Below, piece after piece: positions 34,584-42,820 of a stretch of 64,000 bases of DNA (positions are counted from its first letter, which is position 1; each line of letters opens with the position of its first letter). The stretch is from CAXBMB01 sp052078155 (lineage in GTDB: Bacteria; Pseudomonadota; Alphaproteobacteria; Kiloniellales; DSM-21159), in NCBI GenBank assembly GCA_052078155.1, contig JBQJBP010000005.1:62001-126000 (forward strand), given 5' to 3'. A model generated the notes under the pieces. It ran no database searches, had not been told where the DNA came from, and worked only from the letters and a program-made list of their open reading frames with translations. The translations under genes and the position numbers were made by a program.

Positions 34584-34811
34584 TTTTTCCCCCAAATCGG
34601 CAAAACCCGCACCCACCTGAAAAGACAGCACAGGACAATACAAGGGCAGCAAAGTGGCAAAAGTCTTGTCAGGCGGCAACCTCTGCTTTTCCCCAAAGAC
34701 TGGTGAAGCAGCCTCAACAAGCGCTTCGCCAATCGAGCAGGCCACCCGCCCTCTTCTCTTCTCTTGTTAGTTCGATAAGATAGCCCATCCACGTCAGTCA
34801 CAGGAAAAGCA

Positions 34812-35378
34812 ATGTTCAGGTCTTTCGCTGCGATCTCCATGAGCCTCTTTTTGTTCTGCGCCCTGCTGGTGGTGCCTGGCCATCAAAGTCACGCAGCCGA
34901 CGGCCCGGCACTGCTGACCGTGGTGGGGAAAATCGGCCCTGGCAACCGGGGGGCCAGCGATGACTTCATGGACATCTTCCTGAAGTTTCAGGACACCCGG
35001 TTTGACAAAGCCCACACATTCGACCAGGCCGCACTGGAGGCTCTGCCCCAGCACAAGGCCACGATCCAGGCCAGCACCTGGCCTCAGGCTCATGTCTTTG
35101 AAGGCCCACTGTTGTCAGATGTTCTGAAAGCTGCCGGGGTTCCCGAAGAAGCCACAACCCTGAAAGTCCGCGCACTGGACGGCTACGAGCCCGAGGTGGA
35201 CATCACAAGCGTCAGGGACTATCCGGCCATTCTCGCTCTCAAAGCCGATGGTGAGTATCTCGGCCTGGGCGGGCGCGGTCCTTTGTGGCTGGTGTTCCCG
35301 ATTCAGGATTATCCGGCACTGCCCCAGGGCGATGACAGTGCCTGGGTCTGGGCCGTCTTCTACATTGAGGTGGAGTGA
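34812..35378 (+). CDS. Secreted protein with oxidoreductase molybdopterin-binding-like fold
   Basis: A 188-residue exported protein. Residues 1-28 form a signal peptide (cleavage after SHA). The mature part follows the sulfite oxidase/YedY-type molybdopterin-binding domain in outline: GKIGPGNRG, a FDKAHTFDQAALEALP strand-turn, FEGPLLSDVLKAAGVPE, VRALDGYEPEVDI and a GRGPLWLVFP segment. The Cys that ligates Mo in true enzymes is not visible, so it may be a non-catalytic member. It is divergent from the TPP enzyme gene and ends before a strong terminator. Confidence 0.72.
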   Translation: MFRSFAAISMSLFLFCALLVVPGHQSHAADGPALLTVVGKIGPGNRGASDDFMDIFLKFQDTRFDKAHTFDQAALEALPQHKATIQASTWPQAHVFEGPLLSDVLKAAGVPEEATTLKVRALDGYEPEVDITSVRDYPAILALKADGEYLGLGGRGPLWLVFPIQDYPALPQGDDSAWVWAVFYIEVE

Positions 35379-35411
35379 TCTCTGAAAGCTCTCCCTTCAA
35401 GAGAGCACAGA

Positions 35412-35443
35412 AAAAAGGGCCTGCGCGTTAGCAGGCCCTTTCC
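35412..35443. terminator. Bidirectional-type terminator
   Basis: AAAGGGCCTGC (35414-35424) pairs perfectly with GCAGGCCCTTT (35431-35441), loop of 6 nt, with A run before and T-rich stretch after. It separates the secreted protein gene from the convergent chemoreceptor gene and can serve both. Confidence 0.85.
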
Positions 35444-35482
35444 TTTGATCACTTGAGATTTTTTCTGGCTGGTCTGTCGCCG

Positions 35483-37159
35483 TCAGGCGGCCCGCAGATT
35501 CGCCAGGAAGCCATCAATGGTGCGACGCAGGTCTCCTGCCTGCTGGGCCAGTTCTTCCGCACTGCTCAGCATGGTGCCTGCATTGCCGCCCACATCAGAA
35601 ACAACTGTGTTGGCCTGGGTGATGTTGGCTGACACGTCGGCAGACCCGGCAGAGGCCTGTTGAATGTTGTGGCCGATCTCCTGGGTTGCCGCCATCTGCT
35701 GCTGAACGGCGTGAGAGATTTCTTCGGCAATGCCATTGACCTCATCCAGGGTGCTGGTGATTTCACCAATGGCGCCCACGGCTTCGCGGGTTTCCGTCTG
35801 AATGGCCGAGACCTGGCCGGAGATTTCCTCTGTGGCTTTGGCTGTTTGGTTGGCCAGAGCCTTAACTTCGGAAGCCACCACGGCAAAGCCCTTACCGGCT
35901 TCCCCGGCCCGGGCGGCTTCAATGGTGGCATTCAGCGCCAGCAGATTGGTCTGCTCTGCGATGTCCTGAATGAGGCCAACCACTTCACCAATTTTCACCA
36001 CGGCCTGATCCAGCGTCTGCATCTGATCATTGGTGTGCTTGGCCTGGCCCACGGCCTGGTCCATCACCGTTGTGGATTTTTCAACCTGGCGGCCGATTTC
36101 ACTGATGGAGGCAGAGAGTTCCTCAGTGGCAGAGGCCACCGCCGCTACGTTCGACGAGGCTTCTGTGGAAGCCGCTGCCACAGCGCCAATGGACTGGACC
36201 GCTTCATCGGCCCCGCGGTTCATGGCACGGGCATTGTCTTCCGTGGACTGGGCTGTGTTTGAAACCCCATCGACCACACGAATCACGGCCGTTTCCAGAT
36301 CATCTGCCATTTTCAGAGTCTGCTCACGGGTGGCTTTCTGGCGGTTCTCTTCTTCGGCTTTCTGCTCTGCCCGGAGAGTTTCCATTTCCTGGGAGTTCTG
36401 TTTGAAGACCAGAACAGCTCGGGCAATGGCCCCGATGTCATCGCCCCGGCTGGTCGCTGGCACCTCTGTATCGAGCTGTCCTTGCGCCAGCTTTGTCATG
36501 GCGGTGGTAATCTGGCCCAAAGGACGTCCGACCTGAGCGGCCGTGCCCCATGCCAGCAACAGCACCAGCGCGACAACAGCGCCAACAACAAAGTAGATGT
36601 TCTGCATGCGGCTGGCGGCGATCACTTCATCCAGATGATCCGTCGCCCAGGCAACGGCCAGATAGCCAATGTTCCGACCTTTTTTGTCAACACCCGCAGA
36701 GACCACCACGATGACCCTGTCGGCGAGACCCTCGGGCGAACTAGGGGCAATGACCAGACGGTCCTCACCAGCCGCCTCAAAGGCCGACACACTGTTTGAC
36801 AGGTCAGTTTCAGCAAACGCGGCAGACTGATAGCTGGTCACCATCTCACCGGTTTTGCCAAACGTCATCAAAGAGGCAATGGCGGTGTGTTCGTCAGCAA
36901 TCAGGTCCGCATAGGCTGCTTCCACTGCCGCAGGCTTGTTCCACTTCAACCCGCCGGCAACGTTGCCTGCCAGGACCTCGGTAATGGTGGCAAAGGACTC
37001 TTCCCCGGTTTCCATCAAGGCTGAGCGGGACGTTTCAATGTTAAAAACACCCAGTCCGGCCATGAAAAGGGTCACCACCAGGGCAACGGCCACAGTGACT
37101 TTCCGTGATACTGTCCAGACCGAAACAGCGTCCGTTCCGGCTTCCTTTTCCTTTACCAT
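35483..37159 (-). CDS. Methyl-accepting chemotaxis protein
   Basis: A transmembrane chemoreceptor of about 558 residues. It has one membrane segment at about residues 24-42, a periplasmic region of about 150 residues, a second membrane segment (YFVVGAVVALVLLLAWG) near 190-210, a HAMP domain, and a long coiled-coil signalling domain whose hairpin tip reads IQDIAEQTNLLALNATIEAA. The start at 37159 has AGAGGTAG upstream; a GTG five codons earlier is possible. The next gene upstream encodes a periplasmic sensor-like protein, suggesting a two-part receptor. It likely signals to a CheA/CheW complex encoded elsewhere. Confidence 0.92.
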   Translation of the reverse strand: MVKEKEAGTDAVSVWTVSRKVTVAVALVVTLFMAGLGVFNIETSRSALMETGEESFATITEVLAGNVAGGLKWNKPAAVEAAYADLIADEHTAIASLMTFGKTGEMVTSYQSAAFAETDLSNSVSAFEAAGEDRLVIAPSSPEGLADRVIVVVSAGVDKKGRNIGYLAVAWATDHLDEVIAASRMQNIYFVVGAVVALVLLLAWGTAAQVGRPLGQITTAMTKLAQGQLDTEVPATSRGDDIGAIARAVLVFKQNSQEMETLRAEQKAEEENRQKATREQTLKMADDLETAVIRVVDGVSNTAQSTEDNARAMNRGADEAVQSIGAVAAASTEASSNVAAVASATEELSASISEIGRQVEKSTTVMDQAVGQAKHTNDQMQTLDQAVVKIGEVVGLIQDIAEQTNLLALNATIEAARAGEAGKGFAVVASEVKALANQTAKATEEISGQVSAIQTETREAVGAIGEITSTLDEVNGIAEEISHAVQQQMAATQEIGHNIQQASAGSADVSANITQANTVVSDVGGNAGTMLSSAEELAQQAGDLRRTIDGFLANLRAA

Positions 37160-37296
37160 CTCTACCTCTTTCACGGTCTGGCATTGCTAAGCCGGCGATA
37201 AGGCCTGAATGCCATTTCTTTGCAGATCTACTCTCCAACGGGGGCAGCTCGCGAGGGCCGCGGCGACAACCGCGCCCCTCCTCTCGCTTCAGGGTT

Positions 37297-37432
37297 CCAG
37301 AGCATGACCGGTTTAGTTAGAAGTGCTTTGCGCTTGGAACTAAACCGTGACTCATCCTCTGAACCATTGAATAGAGTTTCACGCTTCAAGCGTTATCACC
37401 TGGTGATTCCACTTAAACCGATTTGACTCTGG
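37297..37432 (+). repeat. Cloverleaf palindromic repeat, subfamily A, between sensor protein and chemoreceptor genes
   Basis: Bounded by CCAGAG and CTCTGG, where other copies have CTAGAG/CTCTAG: both ends changed in a complementary way. Internal hairpins include AAGTGC/GCGCTT, GTGA/TCAC with CTCT/AGAG, ACGCT-TCA-AGCGT and ATCACC/GGTGAT. It ends 3 bp from the TAA stop codon of the minus-strand gene at 37436. Confidence 0.92.
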
Positions 37433-37435
37433 GGC

Positions 37436-38029
37436 TTAGAGTGCTTCGGCGTCCAAACCGACTGTGATGGCTCCGATCACTTCACCGGTAGCCGGGTCGA
37501 CAATGGACATGGACCCCTGGGTCTGGAAGGTCTGGGTGGACTCATCCAGTTCAACTTCATCGACGAAAACGGCATCTGGCCCAGCCTGGAAGGTTTTCTG
37601 CCACTTGCCTTCGTCACCCTGCCAATAGTCAGAGGTCACATCACTCTGGCCGACGTTCAGGCCTTTGTTGTCCATGACGAACACTTCGGTCACCATGCCA
37701 CCGGCGGCCTCTTTCTTGGCGCTCAGAAACTGGGACAAGTCGTTGCCAAGGACGGCGCTGATCAAAGGCTGGTCACTGCTGTCGGTTTCGGCGCGCCAGG
37801 TGTTGTCCAAAGCAACAACATCGGCTTCGCTCAAATCAGCGTTTTTGGCATTCTGAGCCTTAATGGCTTCGACCACCACCGGGTCGGACACCCAGCCAGC
37901 CACTTCACCTTTCAGGAATTCTGTAACAGGCGCGACGTGCTCGTCCTGGGCCTGGGCGACTGAACTCAGCCCCAGAAAGGCGAAGGCGGCCATGCCAAGG
38001 GCAAGTTGACGGTAGGTTCTGGAAAACAT
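37436..38029 (-). CDS. Secreted PDC/Cache-type sensor domain protein
   Basis: A 197-residue exported protein: signal peptide 1-27 (cleavage after AQA), then one soluble domain with features of PDC/Cache sensors: a long N-terminal helix (PVTEFLKGEVAGWVSDPVVVEAIKAQNAKN), then MVTEVFVMDNKGLNVGQSDVTSDYWQGDE, which is the classic Cache strand-turn with D and W, and a GEVIGAITVGLD end strand. There is no membrane anchor or output domain. It lies directly upstream of a chemoreceptor gene in the same direction and may deliver a ligand signal to it. Similar single-domain proteins occur as soluble partners of receptors. Confidence 0.8.
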   Translation of the reverse strand: MFSRTYRQLALGMAAFAFLGLSSVAQAQDEHVAPVTEFLKGEVAGWVSDPVVVEAIKAQNAKNADLSEADVVALDNTWRAETDSSDQPLISAVLGNDLSQFLSAKKEAAGGMVTEVFVMDNKGLNVGQSDVTSDYWQGDEGKWQKTFQAGPDAVFVDEVELDESTQTFQTQGSMSIVDPATGEVIGAITVGLDAEAL

Positions 38030-38415
38030 CGTGCTACCTCAAGTTTGGTTCTCTAATAGAAGTCGCTAACGATGATTGCTCTCAATAGTATCCAAACTGT
38101 TAATTTTCCAGAAATTTGAGTAAAACCCAAAACATTCCAAAATCAGATATCTTTGTTTCGTTAGATATCATACAATTTCTCTTAGATTTTCAACTTTAAT
38201 TACTTAATTTTCCTGAAACTATCAATCATCAGTAATTTCCTCTGTGGAAACATTTTTGAACAAACTCGAGAGATCATCCCACTGCCGCGGCAAACTTCCA
38301 GGGGGAGACTCGCTTCAAAAGGTCAAAGTGTCCCTCAAAACAACAGTCCACAAACCAGACCAGAGAGAAAGGGGGAGGATCTTTAGAAAAAATGGTGGCA
38401 GCCGGACCAATGAAA
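38030..38415. other. AT-rich upstream region of the Cache protein gene
   Basis: No gene is supported. The stretch from 38040 to 38250 is strongly AT-rich and holds a near-palindrome with two GATATC sites (38146-38170). It should contain the minus-strand promoter of the Cache-chemoreceptor unit. Confidence 0.45.
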
Positions 38416-38442
38416 AAAGGCCGCTGTCAAAACAGCGGCCTT
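38416..38442 (-). terminator. Terminator of the ATPase zeta subunit gene
   Basis: AAGGCCGCTGT pairs with ACAGCGGCCTT around a 4-nt loop. On the minus strand it ends in a T run, so it terminates the gene at 38540-38857. Confidence 0.88.
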
Positions 38443-38539
38443 CTTCAACACGTCCCTGAAGTGATCGTTGGACTTTAACCTTACCGTACTTCGAAAGAGA
38501 AAAGCGGCAGGAAGTCAGAAACAATCACTGAATTCAGGA

Positions 38540-38857
38540 CTATTCGTTCATGATCTGCTCGCGGGCAACATCAAACATTTCCGCGAGTTTCTTTTCCAGA
38601 CGATGGTCTGAGATGTCGAGGTTCTTTTCTTTGACGTCTGCGGAAACTTTGCGCAGCACATCGTCACTGCCCACTTCTTCCAGATCTGCGATCACGACGG
38701 TTTTCGCATACTCTTCTGCAGCCTCGCCGGAAATGCCCATCTGTTCAGCCACCCAAAGGCCAAAGAGCTTGTCGCGGCGAACTTCAACCTTGAACTGCAG
38801 TTCCTGGTCGTGGTGGTACTTGTCTTCAAAGGCTTTCTGACGGTCGTCGAAGCTCAT
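38540..38857 (-). CDS. ATPase inhibitor subunit zeta (DUF1476)
   Basis: A 105-residue soluble helical protein that matches the alphaproteobacterial zeta subunit: MSFDDRQKAFEDKYHHDQEL at the N-terminus, RRDKLFGLWVAEQMGISGEA in the middle, and a C-terminal KLAEMFDVAREQI helix. In Paracoccus this family inhibits ATP hydrolysis by F1. The family is essentially restricted to Alphaproteobacteria, so it is a good taxonomic marker. GGGGAG precedes the ATG. A terminator follows about 100 bp downstream. Confidence 0.94.
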   Translation of the reverse strand: MSFDDRQKAFEDKYHHDQELQFKVEVRRDKLFGLWVAEQMGISGEAAEEYAKTVVIADLEEVGSDDVLRKVSADVKEKNLDISDHRLEKKLAEMFDVAREQIMNE

Positions 38858-39168
38858 GTCGCTCCCCTTGGAAACTGGTCTGGGCAGAACACCCGGCTAA
38901 TCCTGGTCCGGTTTGTCTCTTACTTCTGTTAGATGGTGATGACCAGCGTGCAACACCAGATCTTTTCAGCAGGCAAACCTGTTAAGTCGGCCCCGGTTAT
39001 AAACGCTAGATGCTTGGCCGATCAAACAGATTCGGCTTGCCTTTTTGATGAAGCCAAAGAAACTGCTGGTCTTGTCCGTCAGATGGGCGGATTGGTCGCG
39101 CAGCAGGGGTCTGTGCGCCGCCGTCTTTCAGCTTCTCCCTTTGCCATTTCACAGGGCCACTTCCTTTC
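38858..39168. other. 311-bp divergent intergenic region
   Basis: Lies between the zeta subunit gene (minus) and the NRDE gene (plus). No gene is supported and no repeat is seen; it should contain both promoters. Confidence 0.4.
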
Positions 39169-39972
39169 ATGTGCACCATTGTTTTGCTCCGCCGTCCCGG
39201 CCATTCCTGGCCTCTGCTTTTTGCCGGTAACAGAGATGAAATGGCAGACCGGGCCTGGCAGGCCCCGGGGCGCCACTGGACGGACCGACCGGACGTCACT
39301 GCCGGTCGGGACGACTTGTCGGGCGGCTCCTGGCTGGGGGTAAACGACCACGGGGTGATGGCTGTGGTGCTCAATCGCTGGGGAACTCTGGGCCCTGCCG
39401 ATGGCAAGCGCTCGCGCGGGGAACTGGTGCTGGATGCGCTGGATTTCGCTGATGCAAAAGACGCGGCAGAGGCCCTGCAACATCTGAATGCGTCGGCTTT
39501 TCGGGGGTTCAACCTGGTCATCGCCGACAACAGAGACGCCTATTGGCTTCGTAACCAGGAAGATAGAGGACTGGACTGCCAGCTTGTGCCAGAAGGTCTG
39601 TCCATGATGACGGCTTTCGATATGAACGACATCGACTCTGCACGCATCGGCACCTATCTGCAGTCATTTGAAGAGGCAGCCGTCCCCCAGCCAGACCCAC
39701 TGGCTGACAAGGGCGGCGACTGGCAGGGCTGGCAACGCCTGCTTGCCTCCACCCGGCGCAATGCGGAAAACGATCCCGGTAGCGCCATGACCGTGGACTA
39801 TACCAACGGCTTTCGGACCGTGTCCTCAGCCTTGATCGCCCTGCCCGCCCCCGGGCTGACCCGCAACGGCACCCTGGCCAAAGATCCCATGACCGAGGAA
39901 CTCTGCCGCCCGGTCTGGCTCTTTGCCTCAGACCGGCCGGACCAGGCCAGCTATGAACGGGTTGAGCTGTAA
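39169..39972 (+). CDS. NRDE family protein (TANGO2-like)
   Basis: A 267-residue protein that begins MCTIVLL with Cys at position 2 and has the family signature GNRDEM at about residues 20-25. Further blocks are GGSWLGVNDHGVMAVVLNR and FNLVIADNRDAYWL. The layout matches the NRDE/TANGO2 family, found from bacteria to humans, recently linked to haem transfer in eukaryotes and bacteria; no function is fixed here. An ATG at 39169 sets Cys2 as in the family. No haem genes are adjacent. Confidence 0.87.
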   Translation: MCTIVLLRRPGHSWPLLFAGNRDEMADRAWQAPGRHWTDRPDVTAGRDDLSGGSWLGVNDHGVMAVVLNRWGTLGPADGKRSRGELVLDALDFADAKDAAEALQHLNASAFRGFNLVIADNRDAYWLRNQEDRGLDCQLVPEGLSMMTAFDMNDIDSARIGTYLQSFEEAAVPQPDPLADKGGDWQGWQRLLASTRRNAENDPGSAMTVDYTNGFRTVSSALIALPAPGLTRNGTLAKDPMTEELCRPVWLFASDRPDQASYERVEL

Positions 39973-40187
39973 CCGGTCGCGCCCTCTTTTCCTCCCGGGT
40001 GGTGGTCCGGTCTCTTCCTGAGCGTCATCTATGCCCAGACTGCACGGGTGACACGACGGGTTGGGGACTGCCCTTTTTCTGCAAAATTCATTAGCCTTCC
40101 CGGCAATCAGGTGATGCTGCAGCTGTTAGGACCAGTTGCAAGATCACCGGGCAAGAAACACAAGAATTCAGCAGGGGAGCACCTAAC

Positions 40188-41378
40188 GTGGCCTTTCTAA
40201 GCAAAGCGGTTTTCGACAGTCGGCTGGTAGAGATGAAAGCGCTGATGGCGCGCGAAGGCCTGGACGGTCTGCTGGTATCCAACGGCGACTTCTTTCAGTT
40301 CATCACCAATTTCCATCTGGATGTGCAGACCTGGGAACGCCCGGTCATGCTGGTGCTGACCAAAGAGGGCGAGCTCTTTGCTCTGATGAACGAGCTGTCC
40401 ACACACCATCTGAAAATGGCCGGCGAAAGAGGCGTCCTCTGGCTGGATGATGTCACCCTCTATGACGAGCACCGGGGCGGCCTGAACAGCGAGCGCCTGC
40501 TGCCCGACTGGACCCGCATTGCGGCCGACCTGCTCACGGCCCGTGGCCTGGCCAACGCCACCCTGGGAACCGACGGCTCTGGCGGCCCCATCGCCCGCCT
40601 GCCTCAGGAACTGCCCGGTCTGACCCTGCGCCCCATCGTTTCTGAACTGCGCAAGCTGCGCCGGGTGAAACATCCCGAAGAACTGACCCTGATGCGGCAG
40701 GCCGCGGACCTGTCTGACTGGGCTCAGGAGCGCTATCGCGAGAACATCCGTCCCGGCCGTATTGTCCAGGAACTGGATGCGGCCATGACGGCCCTGATGT
40801 TTGAGGAAGCCGCCCACCGCTTCCCGGACGAGTATCTGGAAATCCGTGTCTACAGCCTGACCGGTCCCACCTCCGCCTCCCCTCATGGCAACGGGGCCCC
40901 GACCGGCATCCGGGTGGCCGAAGGCGACGGCCTGGTTAACATCATCATTCCGCGTCTGAACGGGTTGGTCATTGAAAACGAGCGCACCTATTTTGCCGGT
41001 CAGCCCAGTGACAAACAGATCCACCTTTATGAAACGGCGCTGGACGCCAACAAGGCCGCCATTGATGAAATGGTGACCGGTCGCCCGGTTTCCGGCATTG
41101 AGGACGCGGCCCGCGGTCGCATTGTCCAGGCGGGCTATGGCGACAACATCCGCCACCGTACCGGCCATGGCATCGGCTATCTGGGCCACGAATGGCCTGC
41201 CGACATGCCCTTCAACGATCGGCCGCTGGAAGCCAACGAGGTCTATTCCGCCGAACCGGGCATTTATGTCTATGGCATCGGTGGCTTCCGCATCGATGAT
41301 ACGGTGGTCATTGGTGATCAACCCGAAGTACTGACCAAAGCACCCAAAGATCTGGACAGCATCATCCTGCCTGTCTGA
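40188..41378 (+). CDS. M24-fold hydrolase of the creatinase branch
   Basis: A 396-residue protein with the M24 pita-bread fold: N-terminal creatinase/prolidase domain (1-150) and catalytic domain (160-390). It starts with GTG after GGGGAG. The metal ligands of true metallopeptidases are not kept: the first Asp is Asn251 (LVNIII) and the second is replaced within IENERTYF. Instead it has His233 (SPHGNG), Glu265 (ENERTYF) and Glu356 (SAEPGIY), very near the creatinase catalytic positions His232, Glu262 and Glu358, and the length is close to creatinase. It thus probably hydrolyses a C-N bond in a small guanidino or cyclic amino compound, not a peptide. Ectoine hydrolase-type members are an alternative. 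Confidence 0.82.
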   Translation: MAFLSKAVFDSRLVEMKALMAREGLDGLLVSNGDFFQFITNFHLDVQTWERPVMLVLTKEGELFALMNELSTHHLKMAGERGVLWLDDVTLYDEHRGGLNSERLLPDWTRIAADLLTARGLANATLGTDGSGGPIARLPQELPGLTLRPIVSELRKLRRVKHPEELTLMRQAADLSDWAQERYRENIRPGRIVQELDAAMTALMFEEAAHRFPDEYLEIRVYSLTGPTSASPHGNGAPTGIRVAEGDGLVNIIIPRLNGLVIENERTYFAGQPSDKQIHLYETALDANKAAIDEMVTGRPVSGIEDAARGRIVQAGYGDNIRHRTGHGIGYLGHEWPADMPFNDRPLEANEVYSAEPGIYVYGIGGFRIDDTVVIGDQPEVLTKAPKDLDSIILPV

Positions 41379-41387
41379 TTGCCTCAA

Positions 41388-41505
41388 GCATGAGCGGGTT
41401 TGTCTGCGGCGCACAGCGCGCGAAAGCAGACCGAGGTGCCTGCTTTGAAAGCAACGAAAGAGGCAGGTTCTCGCGTCAGGCGTGAGCAGAAAATCAGGCC
41501 GATTA
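41388..41505 (+). repeat. Possible highly decayed cloverleaf repeat
   Basis: Starts AGCATGAGCGGGTTTG like the left end of subfamily A, followed by a GCGC/GCGC hairpin, then diverges. Similarity is weak and the terminal TCTAG is not seen. Confidence 0.3.
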
Positions 41506-41548
41506 ACCCGATGTGACAGCAATCTTTGATGATGTCAGTCGGAAAACA

Positions 41549-41591
41549 AGAAACCGCTGCGGATCTGTTCCGGGGCGGTTTTCTTTTTTCT
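41549..41591 (+). terminator. Probable terminator downstream of the creatinase-like gene
   Basis: GAAACCGC-TGCGG pairs with CCGGG-GCGGTTTTC around a 7-nt loop and runs into TTCTTTTTT. It is 170 bp after the stop codon. Confidence 0.6.
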
Positions 41592-41818
41592 GGAGGGTTT
41601 CTTTTTACTGGAGGGCATCAGGCCGCCTGCCTGCCCCAATCCCCATGCCCGCGTCCATGCCCATGCCCCAGCAGTCAGCTGGCATATACCCTGTCGAGGG
41701 CGCGATTGCCGACCTGGCAGGAGCCCCATCACAGCGATCTTCGACCCATGCTGCGCAGGCTTCGCACCCTGCAAGCCGGTTAACGCAGGATACCAGCAAG
41801 CAAGAACCATGTTTACAG

Positions 41819-41840
41819 GTAACTTGTATGCTAGTAACTT
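41819..41840. promoter_or_regulatory. Possible MarR operator (repeated GTAACTT)
   Basis: GTAACTT occurs at 41819-41825 and again at 41834-41840, 15 bp apart, just before the MarR start codon. The spacing is compatible with binding of a dimeric regulator, here probably autoregulation; this is inference. Confidence 0.35.
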
Positions 41841-41846
41841 TTACAC

Positions 41847-42278
41847 ATGGATACGATACGCACCTGCATCAGCTTTCAGGCCAGCGCCGCCGCCAAGGTG
41901 ATCGCCCGCCTGTCCCGGGCCCGTCTGGGATCTCACGGTGTCACCCCCATTCAGTTTGCCGTACTTCAGGCCGTTTCCGAGGCAGAGAACCAGACTGCCG
42001 CTGATGTCGGGCAGGCCCTGTTGATCGACAGCGCGACCATTGTCGGGGTGATTGACCGTCTGGCAGCGATGGCGCTGCTGGCACGTGAAGCCCACCCGGT
42101 GGACCGGCGGATCAAACATCTCCTGTTGACCCCGCAAGGCGCAGCGGCCCTGCCCGCCATGCAGGCGGAAATGGACGACCTGAATGACGAGATTGACGCT
42201 GCGCTGAACCAGTCCGCGCCTGTTGTGCGCGAAAGCCTGCAAAAACTCGCCACCCTGCCGACCGACCTGAAAGGCTGA
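41847..42278 (+). CDS. MarR family transcriptional regulator
   Basis: A 143-residue winged-helix regulator. The DNA-binding region includes GVTPIQFAVLQAVSEAENQT, DVGQALLIDSATIVGVIDRL and the wing REAHPVDRRIKHLLLTPQGA, which is the MarR signature. It is followed after 2 bp by a DUF2000 gene and probably controls that pair; ligand unknown. Confidence 0.9.
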   Translation: MDTIRTCISFQASAAAKVIARLSRARLGSHGVTPIQFAVLQAVSEAENQTAADVGQALLIDSATIVGVIDRLAAMALLAREAHPVDRRIKHLLLTPQGAAALPAMQAEMDDLNDEIDAALNQSAPVVRESLQKLATLPTDLKG

Positions 42279-42280
42279 CC

Positions 42281-42688
42281 ATGTTTGACACGAAAATCGC
42301 CATCGTCGTGCGCGATGACCTTGCCACCTGGCAGAAGCTGAATGTTACGGCCTTTCTGATGAGCGGGATCACCGGTGCCAATCCGGACCTGATTGGAGAG
42401 GCCTACGAAGATAAGGATGGCAAGAGGCACCTGCCCATGTCTGTGCAGCCTGTGATCGTTCTGACCGGCCCGGCAAATATACTGACGAAGATTCGCAATC
42501 GCGCCCACGACCGGGGCGTTGAAACGGTGGCCTACATCGAAGAAATGTTCAGCACGGGCCACGATGCCGCAAACCGCGCCGTCTTTGCCGAACACGACGC
42601 CGGTGAAGACAACACCGTGGGCATGGCCCTCAGGGCGGAGAAGAAGATCGTCGACAAGATCACCAAGGGAGCAAAGATGCATGGCTGA
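42281..42688 (+). CDS. DUF2000 family protein
   Basis: A 135-residue cytoplasmic protein with the DUF2000 pattern: KIAIVVRDDLATWQKLNVTAF at the start, PVIVLTGPANILTKIRNRA in the middle, and a FSTGHDAANRA segment. The family has a peptidyl-tRNA hydrolase II-like fold with unknown function. It starts 2 bp after the MarR stop codon, so the two are one operon. Confidence 0.85.
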   Translation: MFDTKIAIVVRDDLATWQKLNVTAFLMSGITGANPDLIGEAYEDKDGKRHLPMSVQPVIVLTGPANILTKIRNRAHDRGVETVAYIEEMFSTGHDAANRAVFAEHDAGEDNTVGMALRAEKKIVDKITKGAKMHG

Positions 42689-42722
42689 GCACGAGATCGG
42701 CCAGGACCGGAACCCTCCCGCC

Positions 42723-42790
42723 AGTGCCCAATTCCTACCTCTGCCAAGCTCCTAACGGTGCTGGGTTCCTATCGATGCTGGGTTCTTACA
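42723..42790. repeat. 17-bp imperfect tandem repeat, four units
   Basis: Units are at 42723-42739, 42740-42756, 42757-42773 and 42774-42790, each of the form (g/t)NtGCNNNgNTCCTANN. The last two units differ at few positions (GTGCTGGGTTCCTATC and ATGCTGGGTTCTTACA). It lies in the gap between convergent DUF2000 and PAS genes. Confidence 0.55.
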
Positions 42791-42820
42791 CTGGTCCGGC
42801 ATCCAGCGCGAGGCGCCTCA

